A stretch of DNA of 14,652 nt, from contig DATCLA010000220.1 of NCBI GenBank assembly GCA_036564195.1, positions 1 to 14,652 on the forward strand, in the 5' to 3' direction. The translations under genes were made by a program, and so were the position numbers. Below the pieces are notes generated by a model. It ran no database searches and was not told the origin of the DNA. It was given only the letters and a program-made list of their open reading frames with translations. Shown in pieces: positions 1 to 6,544 of the stretch (within the stretch, counting starts at the first letter, position 1; each line of letters opens with the position of its first letter). The DNA comes from DATCLA01 sp036564195. Its GTDB lineage: Bacteria; Bacillota; UBA4882; UBA8346.

Positions 1-327
1 GTAGTCTTGGGGTCCTGCGGTTTTCATTCCCAATTCATTTTTGGCGATCGATTGAACCCGGTCAAACGATTCCAAACTGGCAATCTCCATTTTTACCTTA
101 ACTATTTCCCGTTCTTGCTCATTAAGCAGTTTTTGCCAATAGGAGATCTGGTAGTTTCGTTCAACCACAAGCCCTTGAATGATCACATTACCCACAATTA
201 GGCCGAACAACATGACCGCTGCTGCCAGGGCCCATTGCTGTTTGGGCTTCGGTCGAGGACGGATTTTTGGGGCGCAAGCGGTGACAGCCGTAACTTCCGG
301 CTTTTGAATTTTTTCTGCTAATGCCAT
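1..327 (-). CDS. ftsL: FtsL-like cell-division protein (3' end beyond window edge)
   Basis: The first 109 codons of an open frame that runs off the left edge; starts at ATG 327. Seen: a basic, proline-rich cytoplasmic N-terminus (residues 1-31, with KIRPRPKPKQ), one membrane helix (about 32-54), then a charged heptad-like stretch (about 57-90) and the sequence IAKNELGMKTAGPQD. That is the architecture of FtsL/DivIC bitopic division proteins, whose extracytoplasmic coiled coil ends in a similar 'ARERLGMxxPGP' motif. The start lies 2 bp after the rsmH stop, with an AAGGGTGG-type ribosome site inside the end of rsmH, so translation is probably coupled. In this family FtsL works with DivIC and DivIB at the septum. 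The call rests on topology and on position after mraZ-rsmH, because FtsL sequences are poorly conserved. Confidence 0.85.
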   Translation of the reverse strand, partial: MALAEKIQKPEVTAVTACAPKIRPRPKPKQQWALAAAVMLFGLIVGNVIIQGLVVERNYQISYWQKLLNEQEREIVKVKMEIASLESFDRVQSIAKNELGMKTAGPQDY

Positions 328-329
328 AT

Positions 330-1292
330 TTATGCACCACCCTTTATGATTAGACCCTTCCGCTCAGCCACCCTTAGTTTGGCACTCCTGGCGCGAGGGT
401 TCTCCAATAACTGGTTTTTTGAGGGGACTATCGGTCTTTTGGTTATAATCTCCAGTTCGGAAACCTGACCGCATTGACAAACCGGAAAACTGCTCGGACA
501 TTGACAACCTTTTGCAAACCGGGCAAAGGTATTTTTGACGATCCGGTCTTCCAGTGAATGAAAGGAAATTACGGCAATCCGTCCCCCGGGTTTTAACAAT
601 TGAATAGCCTGTCCCAACGTTTTTTCTAAAACTTCCAATTCGCGGTTAACCGCAATCCGTAAAGCCTGAAAAGTCCGGCGGGCTGGATGCGGACCCTTTC
701 TGCGGGCGGCTGCCGGAATTGCCTGTTTAATCAGTTCCGCAAGTTCCCCGGTGGTTTCGATGGGTTTCTCTCTTCGCCGCCGGTCGATAAAGAGGGCGAT
801 CCGCCTACTCCAACGTTCTTCACCATAATCCCGGATTATCCGGTTCAATTCTGCCACTGTCGCCGTATTAACCAGATGTGCGGCAGAAAAAGGCTGTGAC
901 TGGTCCATCCGCATATCAAGGGGAGCATTACCCTTATAGCTGAAACCCCGTTCTTCTGCATCAAGCTGAGGGGAAGATACTCCCAGGTCAAACAAGATTC
1001 CGTCAATCCTGTCGATTCCCAATTCGTTCAGGATCTGCTGCAGATCCTGAAAATTACGGTGGAAGAGTTCTACTCGTGGTTTAACCCCGCGTAACCGCTC
1101 CCGTGCCGCGCTAATCGCTAACTGATCTTGGTCAATGCCAACCAGCAGACCGGTTTCATCCATGGCAGCAGCGATTTTTAGCGCGTGCCCGGCGCCGCCC
1201 AGAGTCGCATCGATATAAACGCCCTCAGGGCAAATTTTTAAAGCGTCCACTGCTTCTTCGGGCAGAACAGTTTGATGCCGGAATTCTGGCAT
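330..1292 (-). CDS. rsmH: 16S rRNA (cytosine-1402-N4)-methyltransferase RsmH
   Basis: 320 residues, full family length. RsmH (MraW) uses S-adenosylmethionine to N4-methylate C1402 in the decoding centre of 16S rRNA. Seen: HQTVLPEEAV at the N-terminus; the SAM-binding DATLGGAGHA (28-37) and GIDQDQ (52-57); FDLGVSSPQLD (101-111) followed by RGFSYK and PLDMRMD; HPARRTFQALRIAVNREL (202-219); and GGRIAVISFHSLEDR (236-250). Near the C-terminus are four cysteines (263, 265, 272, 274) in CxC...CxC form, a possible metal site seen in many Firmicute members. The start is ATG with GAGGTG 8 nt upstream. It follows mraZ by 31 bp and precedes ftsL by 2 bp, so it sits in the classic division/cell-wall operon. 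Confidence 0.97.
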   Translation of the reverse strand: MPEFRHQTVLPEEAVDALKICPEGVYIDATLGGAGHALKIAAAMDETGLLVGIDQDQLAISAARERLRGVKPRVELFHRNFQDLQQILNELGIDRIDGILFDLGVSSPQLDAEERGFSYKGNAPLDMRMDQSQPFSAAHLVNTATVAELNRIIRDYGEERWSRRIALFIDRRRREKPIETTGELAELIKQAIPAAARRKGPHPARRTFQALRIAVNRELEVLEKTLGQAIQLLKPGGRIAVISFHSLEDRIVKNTFARFAKGCQCPSSFPVCQCGQVSELEIITKRPIVPSKNQLLENPRARSAKLRVAERKGLIIKGGA

Positions 1293-1323
1293 TTTGGCTA
1301 CACCTCTAAAGTTTTACCTTCTA

Positions 1324-1755
1324 TTATATCCCAATATCCATAATGGTTTCCGCGATATTTTCATAGGACTGCTGCGCCTGGAGGGAATATTGTTCCCAAA
1401 CAGTCTTCGCCCAAATCTCCACTTTCGTCGAGACCCCGATCACATAGACATCCCGCTCAATTCGAGCATGGTCCCGTAAGTGCTGAGGAATAACAATGCG
1501 GCCTTGTTTATCTAATTCGACCTCAACTGCGCCTGAAAAAAACATGCGTACAAAAGCACGGGTATCCGCGTGGGAAGTAGGTAATTCCTTAATCTTTTCC
1601 TCCAATACTTTCCATTGGTCCATGGGGTACACAAACAGACAGTTATCCAATCCCCGGGTAACAATGAACTTCTCACCCAGGCCGTCACGGAGCTTAGCCG
1701 GGATAATCAGACGTCCCTTGTCATCCAATGAGTGTTGGAATTCCCCCATAAACAT
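1324..1755 (-). CDS. mraZ: Transcriptional regulator MraZ
   Basis: 143 residues when started at the ATG at 1755 (MFMGEFQHSLDDKGR), the usual length and N-terminus of Firmicute MraZ. The frame stays open upstream to a GTG at 1806, but that extension has no family resemblance. Two SpoVT/AbrB-type DNA-binding repeats are visible, one with DDKGRLIIPAKLR (11-23) and one with LDKQGRIVIPQHLR (81-94). In bacteria where it has been studied, MraZ is a ring-forming regulator that binds TGGGN-type repeats ahead of its own gene and controls the division/cell-wall operon. TGGGG and TGGAG boxes 10 bp apart, plus a GGTGGG, lie just upstream. Its own ribosome site is weak (GGTGGG, 7 nt before ATG). First gene of mraZ-rsmH-ftsL. 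Confidence 0.96.
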   Translation of the reverse strand: MFMGEFQHSLDDKGRLIIPAKLRDGLGEKFIVTRGLDNCLFVYPMDQWKVLEEKIKELPTSHADTRAFVRMFFSGAVEVELDKQGRIVIPQHLRDHARIERDVYVIGVSTKVEIWAKTVWEQYSLQAQQSYENIAETIMDIGI

Positions 1756-1762
1756 AATTGAA

Positions 1763-1795
1763 CCCACCAGTACCTTTCTTCTCCACTTTCCCCCA
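1763..1795 (-). promoter_or_regulatory. Candidate MraZ-binding boxes upstream of mraZ
   Basis: On the minus strand, TGGGG (1795-1791) and TGGAG (1785-1781) are separated by exactly 5 nt. A further TGGTGGG lies at 1769-1763, close to the next multiples of the 10-bp spacing. MraZ is known to recognise direct TGGGN repeats separated by 5 nt. The match is partial: the box expected at about 1775 reads AGGTA. The last box also overlaps the only plausible mraZ ribosome site, so binding could act near translation initiation as well. Autoregulation is inferred. Confidence 0.4.
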
Positions 1796-1983
1796 CAAGC
1801 CACCACTTTTCATTTTCTATTCTCCATCATCGTCATATTTCCTCTTTTTGATAATACCTTTTTCTTGAGATTTGATATTTTTTAAACCGAATGTTAATTT
1901 ATGTCATTCTACTACAAAATGTTTCTTTCTAATAATCATCGGTAAATTATTTATTTTTTACCAGATATGCCTATAAATTATCA

Positions 1984-2006
1984 TAATGTAACATTATGTT
2001 ACATTA
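1984..2006. promoter_or_regulatory. 23-bp perfect palindrome, operator-like (TGTAACAT-T-ATGTTACA)
   Basis: A perfect 23-bp inverted repeat centred on base 1995, with inner half-sites TGTAACAT and ATGTTACA one base apart. It fits TGTNA-N7-TNACA, the general pattern of GlnR/TnrA sites in Firmicutes. The same half-sites recur in the operator at 11392-11419, so a different, local regulator is also possible. It lies in the AT-rich gap of about 250 bp between the PHP gene's stop and the mraZ start, roughly 230 bp upstream of mraZ. No convincing -35/-10 pair was found next to it, so the regulated gene is uncertain. Confidence 0.45.
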
Positions 2007-2054
2007 CTGGTTCGAACCTGTGGTTTTTTACCACCTATCAAACAGCAGTCACTT

Positions 2055-2957
2055 TCAACCCAACAAATCGGCAGCCGCTTGAAAATGGCCGGCAGAAAGC
2101 AGTTGCCTTAGAAACCGGGCCGGTCCGGGGTCAATCCGTTCTCGTTCGACGATCCTGACCTGTAACCGCTCCAGCAACGCTTTCAGATCACCCAGCCAAG
2201 GCTCCTGACCCAAAAGAAACCTACTTTCTCCGCCGGTTTCCGGAAATTCTAGCGCGATTTCACTAAACAACCCGGCAACACAACGGCGATTACGCAACGC
2301 TTCCAACAGTCCGTTTTCACCCGGTTCAAATACTTTTAAATAGGTCCGGCCCATCCCCAGCACCCGCCCTTTATTTCGGTAATGATAGTCGGAACCGCCA
2401 ACTGCTGCCAAATTATAGGGAAGCAACCATTCTTCCCAAATACCACGAATCACCGGGGCAGCACTCCGGGCTAAATCTAAAATTGAAGCATTGCAAAGTT
2501 CCATCCCATCCATTAAGCCAGCAGTAACCAACTCCCGGCAAAAGCCGCGAAACCAGTTGTGCCGTAAGGCCGTCCAGGGATGTGCTAAAAAAACAATGCC
2601 CCCTTGCTCGCGATGGGCCTGTAAAATCAGGGGAAGCTTCGCCCGACCGGTATCAGCCTGAGCTTCAGTGCTTCCTATCAATAAAAAATGACAATGATCC
2701 CCAGCCGATATCTCCTGCGCACTAAGCACCAGCGGCAAACGTGGGGTTGCCCCGGCAATAATCTGTCCTTCAACTGCACCCCGGATCTCATTATGATCGC
2801 TGATGGCTACCGCATCTAAAAAGGCTGAATCAGCCAGATTCAAAATTTCCAGCGGTGTTAAAGAACCGCCCGAATAGATACTGTGCACATGAAGATCCAC
2901 ACTGAGCCACCGACCGTAACTTCCCCCTTGTCTGTGTTTATAATCAGCAATGAACAA
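2055..2957 (-). CDS. PHP-domain metal-dependent phosphoesterase
   Basis: 300 residues from a TTG start with AAGGGG 11 nt upstream; no better in-frame start was seen. The Polymerase and Histidinol Phosphatase fold is clear from its metal ligands: DLHVHS (D21, H23, H25), ISDHNE (D54, H55), AQEIS (E82), AHPW (H126) and GSDYH (D190, H192). Such proteins bind up to three metal ions and hydrolyse phosphoesters. The arrangement resembles stand-alone CehA/McbA-like PHP proteins rather than DNA-polymerase-linked or histidinol-phosphatase members. No signal peptide or membrane segment, so cytoplasmic. The substrate cannot be read from sequence. It is preceded by a TTAA tandem tract and a copy of the repeat family, and lies about 300 bp before mraZ, so it is probably a separate transcription unit. 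Confidence 0.85.
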   Translation of the reverse strand: MFIADYKHRQGGSYGRWLSVDLHVHSIYSGGSLTPLEILNLADSAFLDAVAISDHNEIRGAVEGQIIAGATPRLPLVLSAQEISAGDHCHFLLIGSTEAQADTGRAKLPLILQAHREQGGIVFLAHPWTALRHNWFRGFCRELVTAGLMDGMELCNASILDLARSAAPVIRGIWEEWLLPYNLAAVGGSDYHYRNKGRVLGMGRTYLKVFEPGENGLLEALRNRRCVAGLFSEIALEFPETGGESRFLLGQEPWLGDLKALLERLQVRIVERERIDPGPARFLRQLLSAGHFQAAADLLG

Positions 2958-3000
2958 TGCCGTAACAACCCCTTTTAATTAATTAATTAATGTATTTACC

Positions 3001-3090
3001 AATTGAGTGAGTTTCCTAATTTCCATATCCTTCATTTCACACAATATATTGATAGAATAATCCAATCCAGACACCATATATTGTATTAAA
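3001..3090. repeat. Palindromic intergenic repeat, copy 1 (right end decayed)
   Basis: Shares with copy 3 (11661-11778) a left end of the form AATTGAG(T/C)GAGTTTC, a 23-bp identical block beginning ACAATATATTGATAG (3041-3063), and a 17-bp identical block CCATATATTGTATTAAA (3074-3090). The inner arms ACAATATAT and ATATATTGT form a stem. It also shares ATCCTTCATTT with the reverse complement of copy 2. The outer right end (AAACCRCTTAAAT) found in copies 2 and 3 is not recognisable here. It lies between a kinase gene and the PHP gene. Confidence 0.75.
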
Positions 3091-3093
3091 AGT

Positions 3094-3228
3094 TTATTTG
3101 AACTTGAAGATGTTCCTTCCTTGATAAAATAAATTCCATTCTTCAGTAATTAGTTCAGATCCAGATTTTAGGATATACACAGTTAGAAATTTATCATTTA
3201 GGTTAGCTTTGATCTTAAAATTCCTCAA
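3094..3228 (-). CDS. Possible small ORF (44 aa) or gene remnant after the kinase
   Basis: An open frame from TTG 3228 to TAA 3094 reads MRNFKIKANLNDKFLTVYIL and ends ITEEWNLFYQGRNIFKFK. It overlaps the end of the kinase gene by 14 nt in another frame. The composition is protein-like (mixed charged and aromatic residues), and the stop falls just inside the repeat element. The start codon and ribosome site are weak, and a frame of this length can arise by chance in AT-rich DNA. No family recognised. It could be a genuine short coupled gene, a decayed gene end, or noise. Confidence 0.22.
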   Translation of the reverse strand: MRNFKIKANLNDKFLTVYILKSGSELITEEWNLFYQGRNIFKFK

Positions 3229-4195
3229 GTAGTTTCAGAAGCTTTTCCCGTTCCCGAAAGGGCGCAACTTTACGGTCCCATTGGTCTTGATAATATTTGA
3301 AGCTCCACGGCTGCTTCTCCAGATAATACTGGCGGCCAAGCATCCAATAATCGTAGGGAAACAGCAGGTAAATCCGGAGTAGCTTTAATTCTTCCGGATA
3401 CCAGGGATAATACCGGTCAAACTTCCAGATAATTTTTAACAATGCTTCCTTGGACCAATTATATAACCGTAAATACCGCGCAATCAAATTCACCTTATCG
3501 TGGACCGCCCGGTCAACCAGCATATAATCAAAGTCAACCAGAGCAGCCAAGCCGTTTTGAATGATTACATTATGATGCGCCCAGTCATGGTAACAAATTA
3601 CTTCTGGACCGCCACGGCTGACTGTCTTTAACTCTCTTAGCGCTTGGTAAAGCTGATCACTGAAATAGAACCAAAGTTTCAGATACTGTTTACTCCAATG
3701 GTCTTGACTTTGAATCGCCCGATTGCGGCATCTTTCCATCTCGTTGTAACGGCGTTCCCACTCTGCAAGGGGTTGATAACGTAAACAATTCCAAACGGCC
3801 GGTTTCTCAGTTATCAGTTGCCGGGTATAGCGGTGAAATTCTCCCATTCCCAGTATTGCCGCTGTTAAATCCCTGTCTTCCCAATAATCGGCTTCCCGTC
3901 CGGGGATGGCACAGGTAATTAAATACCTGCCGCGGTGATCCCAAAAATAATAGGGATAATCCGCTGTTTGGAAAAGACGCGGTAAAACCGGGCAGTCACT
4001 TGCTCCCTTCAGCAGCGTCGCAGTCAAAAATGCCTGTTGAGCACTGATTCGCAGTGGTTTAACAATGAAAGAACCATCTTCTAAAGTCTGAACCTGATAG
4101 GCACGGCGACAGTTAGTAACTGAAGTTACCGTACCCGGCAAGAAGGCTTTTTGCAGAATGGGCGGAAATGCCGGAGCCGTTTTAATAAAAATCAT
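3215..4195 (-). CDS. CotS-family spore-coat kinase-like protein (A)
   Basis: 326 residues from the ATG at 4195; a TTG 24 nt upstream is possible but lacks a ribosome site. The protein has a kinase/aminoglycoside-phosphotransferase fold. Seen: a nucleotide-lobe lysine in FIVKPLRI (K46), the catalytic loop YHDWAHHN (H203, D204, N209), the metal motif VDFDY (D221, D223), and the CotS-type C-terminal signature FPYDYWMLGRQYYLEKQPW (about 279-297). CotS, CotI, YsxE and YutH of Bacillus subtilis are spore-associated relatives whose substrates are largely unknown. The start overlaps the 3' end of the 55-residue membrane-protein gene by 14 bp, so the two are probably co-translated. Three paralogues are encoded divergently next door. 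No signal peptide. A role in coat assembly or modification is inferred from family only. Confidence 0.82.
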   Translation of the reverse strand: MIFIKTAPAFPPILQKAFLPGTVTSVTNCRRAYQVQTLEDGSFIVKPLRISAQQAFLTATLLKGASDCPVLPRLFQTADYPYYFWDHRGRYLITCAIPGREADYWEDRDLTAAILGMGEFHRYTRQLITEKPAVWNCLRYQPLAEWERRYNEMERCRNRAIQSQDHWSKQYLKLWFYFSDQLYQALRELKTVSRGGPEVICYHDWAHHNVIIQNGLAALVDFDYMLVDRAVHDKVNLIARYLRLYNWSKEALLKIIWKFDRYYPWYPEELKLLRIYLLFPYDYWMLGRQYYLEKQPWSFKYYQDQWDRKVAPFREREKLLKLLEEF

Positions 4196-4349
4196 CCCCG
4201 AACCACCCCAAAAAGACAATAATCAAGCCGATTAAGATCAAGATGTCCACCGGATTGGGAAAGACCAATGTTTTAACGAGTTCCAATGTGATTACAATGA
4301 CAAAGATCTTTTGGTCCAATTTTTTGAAATATTTAAACGGATTGCCCAT
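4182..4349 (-). CDS. Small two-helix membrane protein (55 aa), unknown function
   Basis: A 55-residue frame starting at ATG 4349, chosen because GGAGGT lies 9 nt upstream; the in-frame codons further upstream have no such signal. The first 14 residues are basic (NPFKYFKKLDQK). Two hydrophobic stretches follow, about 15-30 (IFVIVITLELVKTLVF) and 36-50 (DILILIGLIIVFLGW), separated by a PNPVD turn, with an acidic end (GDDFY). It is probably an integral membrane hairpin with cytoplasmic ends. I do not recognise a family. Its stop lies inside the first codons of kinase A (14-bp overlap), which suggests tight co-expression. It may anchor or regulate the kinase, but nothing in the sequence shows this. 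Confidence 0.68.
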   Translation of the reverse strand: MGNPFKYFKKLDQKIFVIVITLELVKTLVFPNPVDILILIGLIIVFLGWFGDDFY

Positions 4350-4364
4350 TCCAAAAGCACCTCC

Positions 4365-4389
4365 GGTTATAGGATATTCCATCCTAACC
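4365..4389 (-). promoter_or_regulatory. Stem-loop just upstream of the 55-aa gene's ribosome site
   Basis: GGTTA/GGAT (4365-4375, with a 2-nt bulge) pairs with ATCC/TAACC (4381-4389) around a 5-nt loop. The stem ends right next to the GGAGGT ribosome site (4364-4359, minus strand). Nested palindromes (GGTACC, TACCGGTA, GGTACGTACC) follow at 4395-4410. These could control expression of the small gene and kinase A. No known riboswitch or T-box pattern was recognised. Confidence 0.3.
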
Positions 4390-4455
4390 CAAATGGTACC
4401 GGTACGTACCCTTCCAAGCTAGCCCGTTTAACCCATTCCTACCGGTCGGCGTGTC

Positions 4456-4481
4456 ACTTTCGGCCCCGATTACATATGTTA
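4456..4481 (+). promoter_or_regulatory. Candidate sporulation (sigma-K-like) promoter for the kinase operon
   Basis: AC (4456-4457), 15 nt, then CATATGTTA (4473-4481). The second element matches the sigma-K -10 form CATANNNTA, and the AC matches its minimal -35; the spacing is one or two bases short of the usual 16-17. It lies about 40 bp before the first codon of kinase B. Late mother-cell transcription would suit CotS-family genes, but the consensus is short and chance matches are common. Confidence 0.3.
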
Positions 4482-4522
4482 TTAGCAATCCTGGAATCAA
4501 TCTCAAACCACAGGTGAAGATG

Positions 4523-5509
4523 ATGGAGCAGTTAAAAGCAGCAGTAAACAGTGAATACGGCCTGACCGTTTCGGCAATCAAACCTTTTCATGGTGTTTGG
4601 CGGCTGATATCCGCCCAGGGAGTATTCTGCTTAAAAAGAATGCGCTGTGACTCCCAACAGCTCATCAGCATTCACCGGCAAATTTGCCAAATTGCCGGCT
4701 CAGGTTTTCGGGGTCTGCTCCCCTTTTTGACCGCTCGAGACGGCCGGCCTTTCATGATCTTCCGCCAGCAGCATTTTACTGTCTCGCCTTGGTTATCCGG
4801 AACTAATCCTGATTTCACCAATCTTAACCAGCTGAAAAAAACTGCCGAATTGTGGGGCAGGTTACATTCAGTCGCCTTGCCACCGGATTTGCTCGTCCTT
4901 AACCCCGCCCCGGATCCTTGGGAAGAACTTCAAGCCAAGACCCGTTTCTTAGCTTCCCTGCCCGCTCGGATCCGGGACCACCACAATCCCAACCGGATTG
5001 ACCGTTCCCTGGCCACTTGGAGCGGGCACTTCTTAACCCAGGCTGAACTGAGCCTTAAGTATTTAAAGGAATTAAAATATGATGTCTGGCTTACTGGCAG
5101 CGCTGCCAGGGGGTTTTGCCACAATGACCCGGCGCCGCGTAATATCATCATTCACAACCAGAACTGGTATTTAATTGATTTTGAACTATCCAGAATCGGG
5201 GTTTTACTCAATGAATGGGCACTACTAATCGGCCGGGCGTTGCAGGCCAACTGTTGGGATTATGAACTTATCGCCCCATTGTTTGAGAGTTACCGGGGCT
5301 GCCGTAACCAAGCAACGGAAGAGTTTAAATTTCTCCCCGGTTTACTCTGTTTTCCACGGGCTTTTTGGCGTTTGTGTAGTCAACGTTTTGAGGAATCGCT
5401 GCAATGGAGTGAAAGACATTTTCAAAGCCGGCTGTGGGAGCTTATCCACGCCGAACCGCAACGGGTAAAACTACTGCAACACTGGTTCAGGGAATTGCCG
5501 CAAAAATAG
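4523..5509 (+). CDS. CotS-family spore-coat kinase-like protein (B)
   Basis: 328 residues from the second of two adjacent ATGs (4520, 4523), which stands 5 nt after AGGTGA. The open frame extends back to a GTG at 4451, but that part has no ribosome site and holds the candidate promoter. Seen: lobe lysine in VFCLKRM (K38), ELWGRLHS helix (109-116), catalytic loop CHNDPAPRN (H200, D202, N207), metal motif LIDFELS (D219, E221), and the CotS-like C-terminal FPRAFWRLCSQRF. It differs from its neighbours in having Glu where they have Asp at the end of the metal motif, and in a long PARIRDHHNPNRID linker. First gene of a three-kinase operon, 16 bp before the next. Substrate unknown; a spore-surface role is inferred from family. 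Confidence 0.78.
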   Translation: MEQLKAAVNSEYGLTVSAIKPFHGVWRLISAQGVFCLKRMRCDSQQLISIHRQICQIAGSGFRGLLPFLTARDGRPFMIFRQQHFTVSPWLSGTNPDFTNLNQLKKTAELWGRLHSVALPPDLLVLNPAPDPWEELQAKTRFLASLPARIRDHHNPNRIDRSLATWSGHFLTQAELSLKYLKELKYDVWLTGSAARGFCHNDPAPRNIIIHNQNWYLIDFELSRIGVLLNEWALLIGRALQANCWDYELIAPLFESYRGCRNQATEEFKFLPGLLCFPRAFWRLCSQRFEESLQWSERHFQSRLWELIHAEPQRVKLLQHWFRELPQK

Positions 5510-5525
5510 CGATCGGGGGTGTCCC

Positions 5526-6530
5526 ATGAGCAAGCTGCAAAATCAGGACATTTGCAGAATCATCTCCCACTGGGGCTTAATGGCTTTAAAGTGGGTAAAG
5601 ATCAAAGATGTTTATAAAGTTAAAACTAACCGTGGTTATAAAAATCTAAAAGTATCCCCTTTAAACATTCAGCGCTTAAAATTTGTCCATCATGCCATTA
5701 ACCATCTAGTGCAAAACGGTTTCCGGAAAATGGTTCCCTTAATTCCGACTCTCACCGGTACTACCTACATCTGTCACGGCGGTAAAGCCTATTCTTTGTT
5801 TAACTGGATTGAAGGCCGACAAAGTGATTTCAGTAATCTGAATGAATTAACCGATGCCGGCAAGATCTTAGCCGAGTTTCACAATAAATCAGCCGGTTTT
5901 ACACCGCCGCCCCATTCCAACATGCGCAACCTGATTGGAAAATGTCTCCAACATTTTGAAGAACGCTATCAACAACTGTTGGATTATGGTGAAATTGCCC
6001 GTCATTCGCCGGATGACCCATTTGCCCAAGAATATTTGGTTAGTTTGCCGTTTTTTCTACCAATGGCCGAACGGGCGATCTATAAACTAAAAAACAGCGA
6101 TTATCAGCAATTAGTTGCCCTGGCTCAGTCGCAGCAGACTTTTTGTCATGGCGATCCGGCAGCCCGTAACTTCATCGTCACTCCCCAAAACCAGTTGTTT
6201 ATGATTGATTTCGACAGCTGTCGTCTCGACCTGCCGATTATGGATTTGATCAAATTCACCCGCCGCGTCTTAAAGAAATATAACTGGAGTTATCCGGTAG
6301 CTAAACTTTTAGTCGATGCTTATCAAGAAGTCAACAGTTTAAACCAGAGCGAACTGGAGGTAATGAAAGCTGTCTTCTATTTCCCGCAAAAATTCTGGCG
6401 TATGGCCAACCGTCACTTTGAAAAACACAATCACCATAGTCCCGAACGGGAATTACATAAGTTAAAAAAATATCTCGGCAATAAGTATCAATTAGCTCAG
6501 TTTGAAGTTGATTTCGAATCTTACCATTAG
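5526..6530 (+). CDS. CotS-family spore-coat kinase-like protein (C)
   Basis: 334 residues from ATG 5526, with GGGGGTG about 5 nt upstream. Kinase-like fold: lysine in YKNLKVSP (K42), ILAEFHNKSAGF (114-125, a sequence typical of CotS proteins), catalytic loop CHGDPAARN (H208, D210, N215), metal motif MIDFDS (D228, D230), and C-terminal FPQKFWRMANRHFEKH. It is the closest of the four to textbook CotS: the HGD triplet and the 'FPxKFWxxxNxxxE' ending are those of Bacillus CotS/CotI. Middle gene of the operon, 16 bp after kinase B and 14 bp before kinase D. No secretion signal, consistent with a mother-cell protein delivered to the coat. Its substrate cannot be told from sequence. Confidence 0.85.
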   Translation: MSKLQNQDICRIISHWGLMALKWVKIKDVYKVKTNRGYKNLKVSPLNIQRLKFVHHAINHLVQNGFRKMVPLIPTLTGTTYICHGGKAYSLFNWIEGRQSDFSNLNELTDAGKILAEFHNKSAGFTPPPHSNMRNLIGKCLQHFEERYQQLLDYGEIARHSPDDPFAQEYLVSLPFFLPMAERAIYKLKNSDYQQLVALAQSQQTFCHGDPAARNFIVTPQNQLFMIDFDSCRLDLPIMDLIKFTRRVLKKYNWSYPVAKLLVDAYQEVNSLNQSELEVMKAVFYFPQKFWRMANRHFEKHNHHSPERELHKLKKYLGNKYQLAQFEVDFESYH

Positions 6531-6544
6531 GAGTGCTTCCCAAA

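Noticed and set aside
7..201. 64-codon plus-strand frame at the left edge
   Set aside because: Lies opposite the FtsL-like gene, whose topology and operon position explain this DNA.
1496..1885. 129-codon plus-strand frame
   Set aside because: Antisense to mraZ with no recognisable protein and no ribosome site; mraZ is secure.
2009..2018. GGTTCGAACC, resembling the T-loop of a tRNA
   Set aside because: No acceptor, D or anticodon arms around it, and the T-stem does not extend; it is just a palindrome.
2020..2034. GTGGT-TTTTT-ACCAC as a terminator of the PHP gene
   Set aside because: Only 5 bp, AT-rich loop, and no T-tract following on the minus strand.
2976..2992. TTAA tandem tract upstream of the PHP gene
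   Set aside because: Four short AT-only units; low complexity with no evidence of phase-variable control, as it lies outside -35/-10 hexamers I could identify.
4451..4522. Longer start (GTG 4451) for kinase B
   Set aside because: No ribosome site before the GTG, and the extra residues (MSLSAPITYV...) do not resemble kinase N-termini; ATG 4523 follows AGGTGA.
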